Below, one piece after another: positions 1 through 9,605 of a DNA stretch of 64,000 nt (the stretch's first letter is position 1; every line of letters starts with the position of its first letter). The stretch is from Polynucleobacter antarcticus. Lineage in GTDB: Bacteria; Pseudomonadota; Gammaproteobacteria; Burkholderiales; Burkholderiaceae. The stretch lies in assembly GCF_013307245.1 (NCBI RefSeq), contig NZ_CP028941.1:1984001-2048000 (forward strand), read 5' to 3'. The notes beneath the pieces were generated by a model that worked only from the letters and a program-made list of their open reading frames with translations, had not been told where the DNA came from and searched no databases. The translations under genes were made by a program, and so were the position numbers.

Positions 1-136
1 ACGCCCGATGCAAACCAAATGACATGAGGTCATTCATCACATCGTATTTACTAGCTACGGAATGAAATACCTCTGCTACCTTGCCAGCTTTTTCAGCCTC
101 ATCAACGCTTTCATATCCAAAATGGGTTTTACGCAT
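1..136 (-). CDS. ubiE: Demethylmenaquinone/ubiquinone C-methyltransferase UbiE, N-terminal part only
   Basis: The reverse strand encodes 45 residues before the window ends. They begin with [20 protein letters not shown] and continue with [20 protein letters not shown], the characteristic start of UbiE/COQ5 SAM-dependent C-methyltransferases, which methylate the ubiquinone/menaquinone ring. The ATG at 136 overlaps the TAA of the upstream DUF971 gene by one base (TAATG), so the two are probably translationally coupled. Only the N-terminus is visible, and the SAM-binding motifs lie outside the window. The motif match is strong despite the short length. Confidence 0.93.
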   Translation of the reverse strand, partial: MRKTHFGYESVDEAEKAGKVAEVFHSVASKYDVMNDLMSFGLHRA

Positions 137-525
137 TAATGTGTTCCGCAGGACTTTCCGCCAGCTCCACCCATAGGGGTATCTCGGTCCAGGCCGGCAG
201 CCGCTAATTTATCTAAATGCTCTTTCCATAATGGCTCATGGTTCTCACATAAAAATTGCAAGTAGTCCCAAGAATACAAACCAGACTCATGCCCATCTGA
301 GAAAGACGGCTTGATAGCGTAATGGCCCACTGGCTCAATATTAGCAATCAAAACCTCACGCTTGCCAGTTTGCAAGGTCTCTTGGCCTGGGCCATGACCT
401 TGCACCTCAGCTGATGGCGACACTACCCTCAGAAATTCAAAAGGCAAACGAAAGACGGTGCCATTTTCGTAACCTAACTCAAGTACTTTAGATTGCTGAT
501 GTACTACGATGTTTGTCGGAATCAT
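136..525 (-). CDS. DUF971 domain protein (gamma-butyrobetaine hydroxylase N-terminal-like fold)
   Basis: 129 residues. The order [18 protein letters not shown], then a short insert, then [22 protein letters not shown] matches the DUF971/GBBH-like N-terminal family, a small metal-binding-type domain. The C-terminus has Cys and His (SCGTH). In betaproteobacteria this gene sits directly upstream of ubiE, as here, with a TAATG junction. Its start ATG (525) touches the stop of the large oxidoreductase upstream, so the three genes look like one transcript. The biochemical role is not established; a link to quinone or Fe-S metabolism is inferred from neighbours only. Confidence 0.85.
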   Translation of the reverse strand: MIPTNIVVHQQSKVLELGYENGTVFRLPFEFLRVVSPSAEVQGHGPGQETLQTGKREVLIANIEPVGHYAIKPSFSDGHESGLYSWDYLQFLCENHEPLWKEHLDKLAAAGLDRDTPMGGAGGKSCGTH

Positions 526-3500
526 TACACCAATACCCTTTCAATACCGCCTTGGTTAGCTTTTGCTACATACTCTTGCATCCAATCTTTACCCAATATT
601 TTTTGTGCCATCTCCACCACGATGTAATCTGCAGTGGTAGCGCTATCCGCATCAAAGCGTGATAAGCCCTGTAGGCAGGATGGGCAACTAGTTAAGATTT
701 TGACATCGCCAGCATAGTCATCTTGACGTAAGGCATTGGCCGCCTTTTCCATTTCAATCTGCTTGCGGAAACGAACTTGTGTAGAGATATCAGGTCGCGT
801 CACGGCCAATGTGCCAGACTCACCACAGCAACGATCATTCTTTTCAATAGCTTTGCCATCCTCTAGCGTAATGAGCTCATTGACCGTCTTCATTGGATCT
901 TGCAACTTCATCGGCGAATGGCAGGGATCGTGATACATGTATTTCACACCGGTCACATTGGTGAGTTTGACGCCCTTCTCTAAGAGATATTCATGAATAT
1001 CAATAATGCGACAGCCAGGGAAAATCTGATCAAACTGATAGCCAGCCAACTGGTCGTAGCAAGTTCCACAAGAAACCACGACCGTCTTGATATCTAAGTA
1101 ATTAAGCGTATTCGCAACTCGATGAAAGAGAACGCGATTATCGGTAATCATTTTCTCTGCTTTATCAAAATCGCCATTACCGCGCTGTGGATAGCCGCAA
1201 CATAAATAACCTGGCGGCAATACGGTCTGCACACCCACATTCCACAACATAGCTTGGGTTGCTAAGCCCACCTGCGAAAACAAACGCTCCGAACCACAAC
1301 CTGGAAAATAAAAGACCGCTTCAGTATCCGCAGAGGTGGTTTTAGGATCACGAATAATCGGTACGTAATTCGCATCTTCAATATCTAATAAAGCACGCGC
1401 TGTTTTTTTAGGCAAATTACCCGGCATCTTTTTATTTATAAAAAAGATCACTTGCTCTTTTATCGCAGGCTTACCCACTGTGGCTGGTGGCTGGGTAGTT
1501 TGCTTACGCGCAAACTTACGCAATAAATCATTACCCAAACGCTGGGCTTTATAACCCCATCCAATCATGACCTTACGGGCCAAATTGATGGTGTCTGGGT
1601 TAGTTGCATTTAAGAAGAACATCGAAGCAGCAGTCCCTGGATTGAACTTTTGCTGGCCCATTTTGCGCAACAAGTTACGCATATTCATGGAGACATCGCC
1701 AAAGTCAATCTTCACTGGGCAAGGAGTCAAGCATTTATGACAGACGGTGCAATGTGCAGCGACATCATCGAACATTTCCCAATGCCGAATGGAAATACCA
1801 CGACGCGTTTGCTCTTCATACAAAAACGCTTCAATCAGCAGTGAGGTAGCTAGAATTTTGTCGCGTGGGCTATACAGTAAGTTAGCGCGTGGAACGTGCG
1901 TTGCACAAACTGGTTTGCATTTTCCGCAACGCAGGCAATCTTTAATGCTGTCAGCAATCGCACCAATATCACTTTGCTGCATGATGATGGACTCATGACC
2001 CATCAAACCAAAGCTGGGGGTGTAAGCCATGCTGAGGTCAGCATGAGGCATTAACTTGCCCTTGTTAAAGCGCCCATCTGGATCAACGCGATTCTTATAA
2101 CTACGGAAATCTTTTAGCTCTTCCTCGGTCAGATACTCCAACTTCGTAATGCCAATGCCATGCTCTCCAGAAATCACACCATCTAAAGAACGAGCTAATT
2201 TCATAATCCGCGCTACTGATTGATGTGCATCTTGCAACATCTCATAATCATCAGAGTTCACTGGAATGTTGGTATGGACGTTACCATCACCCGCATGCAT
2301 GTGGAGCGCTACAAACACCCGCTTACGTAGGATCTTTTTATGAATCGCTTCTAGTTCATTCAAGATGGGCTCAAATGCTAAACCGCCAAAAATAATTCTA
2401 AGTTCAGCACGCACCTCTGTCTTCCAAGAGGAGCGCAATGTATAGCTCTGTAGCTCAGGAAAGTACTTGTCCATCTGCGTAAACCACTCAGACCAGCGCG
2501 CCCTCACCTTAGCAATCACATCAAGTGCCTGTTGTACACGATCGCCCAAAATCTCTGCGCTTGGAATGTCGTAATCTTCACTTGCCTTACCTAGCGGCAA
2601 GGAGCCTTTACTTAAGTAGGCCTCTAGGCCATCGAGTATTTGCAGCTTATTCTTAAGAGAGAGTTCGATATTGATACGCTCAATACCATCGGTGTACTCA
2701 CCCATGCGTGGCAGAGGAATGACCACATCTTCATTGATCTTAAAAGCATTGGTATGCCGCGCAATCGCGGCAGTACGGGCACGGTCTAACCAGAACTTTT
2801 TACGTGACTCAGCGCTCACTGCAACAAAGCCTTCACCTACTCGTAAATTGGCCATCCGCACCACTTCGCTCGTGGCGGAAGCGACTGCCTCTTCATCGTC
2901 CCCAGCAATATCGCCAATCAAGACCATTTTGGGCATGCTGTTACGCTTAGATTTGGTGGAGTAACCTACCGCTCTTAAATAACGATCATCTAAATGCTCA
3001 AGACCTGCCAAAATAGGGCCGCCCTCTTTACTCAAGCCATCCAAATAAGCCTTAATTTCCACAATGCTCGGAATTGCCTCACGTGCTTGACCAAAAAACT
3101 CTAGGCACACAGTACGCATGTGCTTTGGCATGCGATGCAAAATCCAAGTAGCACTGGTGATTAAGCCATCGCAACCTTCTTTTTGAACGCCGGGTAAGCC
3201 CGATAAAAACTTATCGGTTACATCCTTACCTAAACCTTCTTTACGAAATCGCTTACCTTCAACTTCCAGTATTTCCGTTTTTAGAACACGTTGACCGGGC
3301 TCACTCAAACCATCAGACCACGTTAACTGAAAACGTACTTGATCTACGACATGAATTTTTCCAAGATTGTGATCGAGGCGCTCAATATCTAACCAGTTAC
3401 CCTCTGGATCGACCATGCGCCAGCTAGCTAAATTATCTAATGCGGTACCCCAGAGAACAGCTTTTTTGCCACCAGCATTCATGGCGATATTGCCACCAAT

Positions 3501-4364
3501 ACAACTGGCATCTGCTGAAGTCGGGTCTACTGCAAATACCAGCCCTGAATGCTCTGCAGCTTCAGCTACGCGGCGAGTAACAACACCCGCCCCTGTAAAG
3601 ATAGTCGGCACATCATGACCCAATCCTGGCAAGCGCTGATGCTTAACCCCATCAATTTGCTCGAGCTTCTCAGTATTAATCACCGCTGACATGGCGTAAA
3701 GTGGAATCGCCCCACCGGTATAGCCGGTACCGCCTCCACGCGGAATAATTGTCAGGCCCAATTTAATACAAGCCTTCACTAAACCTGGGATTTCAGATTC
3801 GTAATCTGGCTTTAACACCACGAGTGGAAACTCCACCCGCCAATCGGTTGCGTCAGTAACATGCGCAGCGCGAGACACACCATCAAAACAAATATTGTCC
3901 GTAGCGGTATGGCGACCAAGCTGCTTCAAAGCACGCTTACGTGTTTCTGAAACTTCTTTAAAACCTTGTTCAAAATTTTCTACGGCACGGTGAGCCGCTT
4001 TTAATAAAACCTGAACCTGTTCGACTGACTCACCATTCGATCGCTTGTTCACTTCACCAAGGCGATGCCATAGAGCATCAATCAATAATTGACGGCGATT
4101 TGCGTTATCTAATAAATCGTCTTGAAGAAAAGGGTTGCGCTGTACTACCCAAATATCACCCAACACCTCAAACAACATCCGCGCAGAACGTCCAGTACGA
4201 CGAACACCGCGTAAGTTATTGAGCACACGCCAAGACTCCTCACCTAGAAGGCGAATCACAATTTCACGGTCAGAAAAGGACGTGTAGTTGTAAGGAATCT
4301 CACGGAGGCGGTGCGAACCAGCCTCGGGATCCAACAACTGAGTTAAAGCTAATGGAGCGTTCAT
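525..4364 (-). CDS. Giant FAD-linked oxidase / Fe-S (GlcD-GlcF type) fusion with N-terminal DUF3683
   Basis: About 1279 residues from the ATG at 4364 (MNAPLALTQ); an in-frame TTG at 4385 is possible but less likely. Order of domains: an N-terminal DUF3683-like region (first ~150 residues); a PCMH-type FAD-binding domain with the glycine-rich [13 protein letters not shown] and [10 protein letters not shown]; an FAD-oxidase C-terminal domain with [10 protein letters not shown] and SGEHGIG; a two-cluster 4Fe-4S ferredoxin module ([23 protein letters not shown]); then two CCG-type cysteine domains (PGCG, LCCGYP, SCGTC, CCGES, SCPSC). This resembles glycolate oxidase GlcD plus GlcF, or D-lactate dehydrogenase, in one chain, passing electrons from a 2-hydroxy acid to quinone. 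The substrate is not determinable from sequence. Confidence 0.9.
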   Translation of the reverse strand: MNAPLALTQLLDPEAGSHRLREIPYNYTSFSDREIVIRLLGEESWRVLNNLRGVRRTGRSARMLFEVLGDIWVVQRNPFLQDDLLDNANRRQLLIDALWHRLGEVNKRSNGESVEQVQVLLKAAHRAVENFEQGFKEVSETRKRALKQLGRHTATDNICFDGVSRAAHVTDATDWRVEFPLVVLKPDYESEIPGLVKACIKLGLTIIPRGGGTGYTGGAIPLYAMSAVINTEKLEQIDGVKHQRLPGLGHDVPTIFTGAGVVTRRVAEAAEHSGLVFAVDPTSADASCIGGNIAMNAGGKKAVLWGTALDNLASWRMVDPEGNWLDIERLDHNLGKIHVVDQVRFQLTWSDGLSEPGQRVLKTEILEVEGKRFRKEGLGKDVTDKFLSGLPGVQKEGCDGLITSATWILHRMPKHMRTVCLEFFGQAREAIPSIVEIKAYLDGLSKEGGPILAGLEHLDDRYLRAVGYSTKSKRNSMPKMVLIGDIAGDDEEAVASATSEVVRMANLRVGEGFVAVSAESRKKFWLDRARTAAIARHTNAFKINEDVVIPLPRMGEYTDGIERINIELSLKNKLQILDGLEAYLSKGSLPLGKASEDYDIPSAEILGDRVQQALDVIAKVRARWSEWFTQMDKYFPELQSYTLRSSWKTEVRAELRIIFGGLAFEPILNELEAIHKKILRKRVFVALHMHAGDGNVHTNIPVNSDDYEMLQDAHQSVARIMKLARSLDGVISGEHGIGITKLEYLTEEELKDFRSYKNRVDPDGRFNKGKLMPHADLSMAYTPSFGLMGHESIIMQQSDIGAIADSIKDCLRCGKCKPVCATHVPRANLLYSPRDKILATSLLIEAFLYEEQTRRGISIRHWEMFDDVAAHCTVCHKCLTPCPVKIDFGDVSMNMRNLLRKMGQQKFNPGTAASMFFLNATNPDTINLARKVMIGWGYKAQRLGNDLLRKFARKQTTQPPATVGKPAIKEQVIFFINKKMPGNLPKKTARALLDIEDANYVPIIRDPKTTSADTEAVFYFPGCGSERLFSQVGLATQAMLWNVGVQTVLPPGYLCCGYPQRGNGDFDKAEKMITDNRVLFHRVANTLNYLDIKTVVVSCGTCYDQLAGYQFDQIFPGCRIIDIHEYLLEKGVKLTNVTGVKYMYHDPCHSPMKLQDPMKTVNELITLEDGKAIEKNDRCCGESGTLAVTRPDISTQVRFRKQIEMEKAANALRQDDYAGDVKILTSCPSCLQGLSRFDADSATTADYIVVEMAQKILGKDWMQEYVAKANQGGIERVLV

Positions 4365-4498
4365 GGGGTCATATCGTCTAAACAAACATTTTAATAGAGG
4401 GAACTTGATATTCGCAGGAAACCCAGAATGATGTTGCGGAGGAGGATAAAACCTTGCAAATCTAAGGGCTTAGGAGTCATTCATGGTACGCTCAGAAG

Positions 4499-6019
4499 AT
4501 GGCAACGAACTATTTAAAGAAAATTTTATCGGCCCGAGTCTACGATGTGGCTAGGGAAACAGAGCTTCAACTGGCCCCCGAACTCACCAAGCGCTTAGGA
4601 AACCAGGTTTTACTCAAAAGAGAGGATAACCAGCCGGTTTTTTCCTTCAAACTGCGTGGTGCCTATAACAAAATGGCGCATTTGCCCTCCATGGCACTTA
4701 AAAAGGGTGTCATTACCGCTTCGGCAGGCAATCATGCGCAAGGCGTTGCGCTCGCAGCAGCAAAAATGAAGTGCAAAGCCGTAATCGTCATGCCCCTGAC
4801 CACCCCTAGTCTCAAAATCGATGCCGTCAAAGCACGGGGCGGATCTTGGGTCGAGGTGATTTTGTATGGTGAATCCTATAGCGATGCCTTTCAGCATGCA
4901 GAACTTTTAGAGAAAAAAAGGGGTTTGACCTTTGTGCACCCCTTTGATGATCCCGATGTCATTGCAGGTCAAGGCACTATCGCTCAAGAGATCTTTGCCC
5001 AGCATCCAGCGCCGATTGATGCCATCTTTGTCGCTATCGGTGGCGGTGGTTTGATTGCTGGCATTGGCGAATATGCCAAAGCTGTCAGTCCTAAAACCAA
5101 AGTGATCGGCGTTCAGTCTGTGGATTCAGATGCGATGAAAAGATCTCTTGAAGCAAATAAGCGTATCGAAATGAAAGATGTTGGGCTCTTTTCTGATGGT
5201 ACCGCCGTCAAACTCGTTGGCAAAGAAACCTTTCGGATTTGTAAACGGGTTGTCGATGACATCATCACCGTAGATACCGATGAAATCTGTGCAGCAATCA
5301 ATGATGTCTTTACTGATACGCGCAGTATTTTGGAGCCCGCAGGCGCCTTAGCGATTGCTGGCATGAAAAAATATGTCGATCAACATCGCCTTAAAAAGAA
5401 AACACTCGTTGCGATTGCCTGTGGTGCCAATATGAACTTTAGTCGCTTACGATTTGTGGCGGAACGCGCAGACGTCGGCGAAAGTCGTGAAGCCGTATTT
5501 GCGGTCACCATCCCTGAGGAGCGAGGTTCGTTTAAGCGCTTTTGTGAATTACTCGGCAAACGCAACGTGACTGAATTTAACTATCGCATTGCTGATCAAA
5601 GTGAAGCACATATTTTTATTGGCATTGGGACGCAAAAAGCCACTGATAGCACCACCATTGCAAAACATTTCCGTAAAGCCAAATTTGCCACTATTGACTT
5701 AACCCATGATGAGTTAGCCAAATCCCACTTACGCCATATGGTAGGTGGCCGCTCAGCTCTGGCGCACGATGAATTACTCTATCGCTTTGAATTCCCTGAG
5801 CGTCCTGGTGCTTTGATGAAATTCTTAACCAGCATGGCACCCAATTGGAATATCAGCCTTTTCCACTACCGTAATCATGGCGCAGACTACGGGCGGATCT
5901 TAGTAGGTATTCAAGTACCTCAGAATGAACAGAAAAAATTTCAACACTTTTTAGCATCACTCGGTTATCCCCATTGGAATGAAACCGATAACCCTGCCTA
6001 TCGCTTATTTCTTAAATAA
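4499..6019 (+). CDS. ilvA: Threonine dehydratase, biosynthetic (threonine ammonia-lyase)
   Basis: 506 residues, the length of the long allosteric form. It converts threonine to 2-oxobutanoate, the first step of isoleucine synthesis. The PLP lysine is K51 in FSFKLRGAYN, and the phosphate-binding glycine loop GGGGLIAG is near residue 180. Two ACT-like regulatory segments follow: the first near residue 335 (FAVTIPEERGSFKRF) and the second near 427 (YRFEFPERPGALMKF), typical of isoleucine feedback. The ATG at 4499 gives the family N-terminus MATNYLKKIL. An ATG at 4483 with a better Shine-Dalgarno is out of frame. The stop overlaps the next gene (TAATG at 6017-6021). Confidence 0.97.
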   Translation: MATNYLKKILSARVYDVARETELQLAPELTKRLGNQVLLKREDNQPVFSFKLRGAYNKMAHLPSMALKKGVITASAGNHAQGVALAAAKMKCKAVIVMPLTTPSLKIDAVKARGGSWVEVILYGESYSDAFQHAELLEKKRGLTFVHPFDDPDVIAGQGTIAQEIFAQHPAPIDAIFVAIGGGGLIAGIGEYAKAVSPKTKVIGVQSVDSDAMKRSLEANKRIEMKDVGLFSDGTAVKLVGKETFRICKRVVDDIITVDTDEICAAINDVFTDTRSILEPAGALAIAGMKKYVDQHRLKKKTLVAIACGANMNFSRLRFVAERADVGESREAVFAVTIPEERGSFKRFCELLGKRNVTEFNYRIADQSEAHIFIGIGTQKATDSTTIAKHFRKAKFATIDLTHDELAKSHLRHMVGGRSALAHDELLYRFEFPERPGALMKFLTSMAPNWNISLFHYRNHGADYGRILVGIQVPQNEQKKFQHFLASLGYPHWNETDNPAYRLFLK

Positions 6020-6933
6020 TGGCCTTTACTCTTTCCGGAAAACTGGTTGTCGCGATTTCATCACGTGCATTATTTGATTTCGAAGAAGAGAATCGTATTT
6101 TCGAATCCACTGATGACAGTGCTTATATGAAGTTGCAGCTCGACCGGCTTGGTATTGCAGCCCAGACTGGAGTTGCTTTTCCCTTAGTCAAAAAACTGCT
6201 CGCCTTTAATGAAGAAGGGGAACAGCGGGTTGAAGTGGTCATCTTGTCGCGCAATGATCCAGTCAGTGGTTTACGCGTATTCCGTTCCGCCGAGCATCAT
6301 GGCCTTCATCTAGAGCGTGGTGTTTTTACTAGAGGACGTCCTCCCTATCATTACCTGCGCTCATTGCATGCGAATTTATTTCTTTCTGCAAACGAGGATG
6401 ATGTCCGCGCTACGATTGATGCTGGCTTTCCAGCAGCGCGTGTTTATCCCGAGTCTAGTAAAACCGCGGAATCTCATCCTAATGAAATCCGGATTGCCTT
6501 TGACGGAGATGCGGTACTGTTTTCAGATGAGGCAGAACAGGTGTTCCAAAGCGAAGGCTTGGTCGCTTTCGTCGATCATGAAAGTAAAAATGCGGCCATC
6601 CCCTTACCGCCCGGCCCCTTTAAGCCCCTCTTAGAAGCGCTGCACCGTTTACAGCGAACCACTAGCGAGAAAGGTATGCGCATACGTACTGCGCTAGTCA
6701 CTGCTAGATCTGCACCAGCTCATGAGCGCGCTATTCGTACACTTATGGCCTGGGGCATTGATGTTGATGAGGCGATGTTCCTGGGCGGCCTCTCAAAAAG
6801 TGAATTTCTCCGTGAATTCGAGCCCGACTTTTTCTTTGATGATCAAACGGGTCACTGTCAATCTGCCGCCTCTGTTGCACCCACTGGTCATGTCGTGTCT
6901 GGTGTATCGAATCGTCAAAAATCTGAAGACTAA
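6019..6933 (+). CDS. 5'-nucleotidase, cytosolic NT5C1-like (PF06189)
   Basis: 304 residues resembling the bacterial 5'-nucleotidase family related to eukaryotic cytosolic nucleotidase I. Recognisable pieces are the start (LVVAISSRALFDFEEEN), VVILSRNDPVSGLRVF near residue 78, FTRGRPPYHYL, and the HAD-like acidic motifs IAFDGDAVLFSDE and FFFDDQTGHC. It should remove 5'-phosphate from nucleoside monophosphates in the cytoplasm. Its start is coupled to the ilvA stop by a one-base overlap. The C-terminal acidic pair DD probably ligates the metal. The substrate range cannot be read from sequence. Confidence 0.85.
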   Translation: MAFTLSGKLVVAISSRALFDFEEENRIFESTDDSAYMKLQLDRLGIAAQTGVAFPLVKKLLAFNEEGEQRVEVVILSRNDPVSGLRVFRSAEHHGLHLERGVFTRGRPPYHYLRSLHANLFLSANEDDVRATIDAGFPAARVYPESSKTAESHPNEIRIAFDGDAVLFSDEAEQVFQSEGLVAFVDHESKNAAIPLPPGPFKPLLEALHRLQRTTSEKGMRIRTALVTARSAPAHERAIRTLMAWGIDVDEAMFLGGLSKSEFLREFEPDFFFDDQTGHCQSAASVAPTGHVVSGVSNRQKSED

Positions 6934-6986
6934 AAACGAAAAAATAAAGCCGAAGTAAAGATTAAAAAAGATTAAAGAAAACACGT

Positions 6987-7814
6987 ATGACAACACTGCC
7001 TCTAGGCCAGCAATCATCTTATCCCGATCAATATGATCCAAGCCTCTTGTTTCCGATTCCTCGATCTGAGAACCGCCTCAAGCTAGGTCTTCAAAGTCAG
7101 CAAGCGCTGCCGTTCGTAGGTGTCGATATTTGGAATGCTTTTGAGCTCAGTTGGCTTAACCCCAAAGGTAAACCTCAAATTGCCTTGGCAGAGTTTCAAG
7201 TACCAGCTGACTCTCCTAATATGATTGAATCAAAATCATTCAAGCTGTATCTCAATAGCCTCAATAGCGCTCGCTTTGAAGATGAATATGCATTGCGTGA
7301 AACGCTGATTTCTGATCTTTCTAAAGTAGCGGGCAGCAATATTGCTACGCGACTTAACCCAATGGAGATAGTCGCCAAAAAAGGGATGCAAGAAATGGGT
7401 GGGGTATTGATGGATCGCCTTGATATTGAAATCGATCCTCACTTAGCTGCGGACCCATCCTTACTAGAAGTGAATGCAGACTATGGTCCTATTGAGCAAT
7501 GCTTGGTTTCTCATTTACTCAAATCAAACTGTCCTGTTACAGGTCAGCCAGATTGGGCCAGCATCCAAATTCGTTATCAAGGGCGCCCTATTTTGGAAGA
7601 GGGTTTACTGCGTTACTTGATTGGCTTTAGACAGCTCGGCGAGTTTCATGAGCATTGTGTTGAGACCATCTTTTGTGACATCAAGCGCCAATGCAAACCT
7701 GAGAAGCTATCAGTCTATGCGCGCTACACCAGGCGTGGTGGATTAGACATCAATCCATTTCGCACAGACCACAATGCGCCCTGGCCGAACAATATTCGCC
7801 ATGCCCGGCAGTAA
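6987..7814 (+). CDS. queF: NADPH-dependent 7-cyano-7-deazaguanine reductase
   Basis: 275 residues, the long two-module form seen in Proteobacteria. It reduces preQ0 to preQ1 in queuosine tRNA modification. The thioimide-forming cysteine is at about residue 182 in LLKSNCPVTGQPDWA, followed by the conserved aspartate, and the C-terminal RQLGEFHEHCVETIF contains the QueF E-F-H motif. The N-terminus (LGQQSSYPDQYDPSLLFPI) is family-typical. It follows the nucleotidase by 53 A-rich bases, and I see no preQ1 riboswitch fold there. A strong hairpin terminator follows it. Confidence 0.96.
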   Translation: MTTLPLGQQSSYPDQYDPSLLFPIPRSENRLKLGLQSQQALPFVGVDIWNAFELSWLNPKGKPQIALAEFQVPADSPNMIESKSFKLYLNSLNSARFEDEYALRETLISDLSKVAGSNIATRLNPMEIVAKKGMQEMGGVLMDRLDIEIDPHLAADPSLLEVNADYGPIEQCLVSHLLKSNCPVTGQPDWASIQIRYQGRPILEEGLLRYLIGFRQLGEFHEHCVETIFCDIKRQCKPEKLSVYARYTRRGGLDINPFRTDHNAPWPNNIRHARQ

Positions 7815-7846
7815 ATTGAACAATGAACCCGTCGGCCTTACCCAAG

Positions 7847-7882
7847 AAAAAACCCCTTGTAGAAAATTCTAGAGGGGTTTTT
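7847..7882. terminator. Bidirectional rho-independent terminator between queF and ssb
   Basis: An A-run is followed by the stem CCCCTTGTAGAA pairing with TTCTAGAGGGG (one bulge) and then a T-run. The flanks are A-rich on one side and T-rich on the other, so the hairpin can end both the plus-strand queF transcript and the minus-strand ssb transcript. It lies between two convergent genes, as expected. Confidence 0.85.
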
Positions 7883-7899
7883 GTTATGACTGGAACTAC

Positions 7900-8355
7900 T
7901 TAAAACGGAATATCGTCATCCATAGCACCCAGTGATGCGGCATTAGAGGATGCTGGGGCAGACTGCTCAGCCGGCTTTGAGCGGGCATAGCTTTCACCAC
8001 CATCACCACTGCCGCCTACTGGCTTACCACCTAACATTTGCATAGAGTCTGCAACGATCTCCGTGGAGTACTTTTCTTGGCCACTAGCATCAGTCCATTT
8101 ACGTGTACGTAAACGGCCTTCAACATAAACCTGCGAACCTTTTTTGAGATATTGCCCAGCGATCTCAGCAAGTTTGCCAAAGAATGCCACGCGATGCCAT
8201 TCTGTGGTTTCTTTCATTTCGCTAGTTTGCTTATCTTTGTAACGATCTGATGTCGCTACTGAAATATTGGTCACGGCATCGCCGCTTGGCATATAACGTG
8301 TTTCTGGGTCACGCCCTACGTTACCTACGATGATGACTTTATTTACCGAAGCCAT
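7900..8355 (-). CDS. ssb: Single-stranded DNA-binding protein
   Basis: 151 residues. The OB-fold begins [21 protein letters not shown] and includes [20 protein letters not shown] and [12 protein letters not shown] glycine/serine-rich linker leads to the acidic C-terminal tail MDDDIPF, the docking site for partner proteins in replication and repair. uvrA is close by, with the MFS gene between them, the common betaproteobacterial arrangement. The gap to the upstream MFS gene is 40 bases. Confidence 0.98.
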   Translation of the reverse strand: MASVNKVIIVGNVGRDPETRYMPSGDAVTNISVATSDRYKDKQTSEMKETTEWHRVAFFGKLAEIAGQYLKKGSQVYVEGRLRTRKWTDASGQEKYSTEIVADSMQMLGGKPVGGSGDGGESYARSKPAEQSAPASSNAASLGAMDDDIPF

Positions 8356-8395
8356 GTTGTCTCCCGAAGAAAAATTTAAATGAGTACAGCTACGA

Positions 8396-9568
8396 CTATG
8401 CCTTTACAGAACTAGCTACCTTAGCAGGTAATTCACGCATCGACCAAGCAATTATAAGCCAGCATAAAAGGATTGCTGAGCCTATCGTAAAGACTGATAA
8501 ATCACCATGGCTATCCATCAACCAGCCCCCCATGACAGCACCAATGAAGAGACCTACTGATTGGACGGTGTTGTAAACCCCTAAGGCAGTACCTTTAGAT
8601 TCTTGGGCAAAACGCGACACTAAAGAGGGTAGCAATGCCTCCAGTACATTAAATCCTACAAAATAAACCAATAATGTAATCGTAATACTGGTCACTGATA
8701 CCGCACTCGTAAACATGACTTCTGCAGCAATCAATAGGGCAATGCCTAGCAAAAAGACTTTACGTAACTGCTGTTTTCTCTCACCAAAAATAATCAATGG
8801 CGCCATCAACAAGAAAGATAGCAACACAACAGGAAGATATACCTGCCAATGAGATACCAACGGTAGGCCTGCTTGAACTAATAAGCGCGGTAAGACAAGG
8901 AATAGCGCTACTTGAGAGGCATGCAAAATAAATACGCCTACATTTAAGCGCATCAGTTCGGTATTGAAAAATACCTCCTTAATGCTGGCCTGTTGAACTT
9001 GGAGTTCTGGTTTGGTGCTTGGCAATACATAGTAGGTCACCAACATCGCACCAAAGCCCAATACTGCCAGCACTATAAAAATCCCATTCAGACTGACAAG
9101 GCGATACATTGGGGCAGCGATCACTAGCGATAAAGCAAAAGAAAGCGCAATGCTGCCGCCCACTAGAGCCATAGCACGAGTGCGCACTTCTTCCCGGGTT
9201 AAATCAGCTACCCAGGCAGATATGGCAGCAGAAACGGCACCAGCGCCCATCACGCCTCGTCCAATCGCAATCCATAACAAATCATCCTTAGCGGCGCAGA
9301 TGAGGGCGCCAGCGACAAATAAAGATAGCCCCCATAAAACGACTGGTTTACGTCCAATACGGTCAGAAAGCCTTCCCAAGGGGATATAAAAGCAGGCCTG
9401 AACAATATTGAAAATCCCTAAGGTCAGACCTACCCAAAGTGCATGCTGGCCACCCGGCAAACCATGGGCATGAATACTGAAAACGGGCAAAAGTAGGAAG
9501 AGGCCCAGCATTCGGAGGCCGAAGATGCCTGCCAAGGCCAGAGTGGAGCGGAGTTCGGAAGGATTCAT
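8396..9568 (-). CDS. Major facilitator superfamily transporter
   Basis: 390 residues with about 12 hydrophobic segments. The MFS loop 2-3 signature is visible as [13 protein letters not shown] near residue 65, and [20 protein letters not shown] fits TM4-5. The protein sits in the inner membrane and probably exports small molecules by proton antiport, but the substrate is unknown. It lies between ssb and uvrA and starts 37 bases from uvrA, divergently, so the two share a very short promoter region. Family-level call only. Confidence 0.9.
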   Translation of the reverse strand: MNPSELRSTLALAGIFGLRMLGLFLLLPVFSIHAHGLPGGQHALWVGLTLGIFNIVQACFYIPLGRLSDRIGRKPVVLWGLSLFVAGALICAAKDDLLWIAIGRGVMGAGAVSAAISAWVADLTREEVRTRAMALVGGSIALSFALSLVIAAPMYRLVSLNGIFIVLAVLGFGAMLVTYYVLPSTKPELQVQQASIKEVFFNTELMRLNVGVFILHASQVALFLVLPRLLVQAGLPLVSHWQVYLPVVLLSFLLMAPLIIFGERKQQLRKVFLLGIALLIAAEVMFTSAVSVTSITITLLVYFVGFNVLEALLPSLVSRFAQESKGTALGVYNTVQSVGLFIGAVMGGWLMDSHGDLSVFTIGSAILLCWLIIAWSMRELPAKVASSVKA

Positions 9569-9605
9569 GGGAAAGAGCTATATTAACAAGTTACGCTAAA
9601 AAATC

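Noticed and set aside
4483..4554. Short frame starting at an ATG with a good ribosome site just before ilvA
   Set aside because: Only 23 codons, out of frame with ilvA, no attenuator structure or isoleucine-rich content; probably chance.
6934..6986. Possible preQ1 riboswitch before queF
   Set aside because: The 53-base leader is A-rich with no stem-loop or C-rich preQ1 aptamer pattern.
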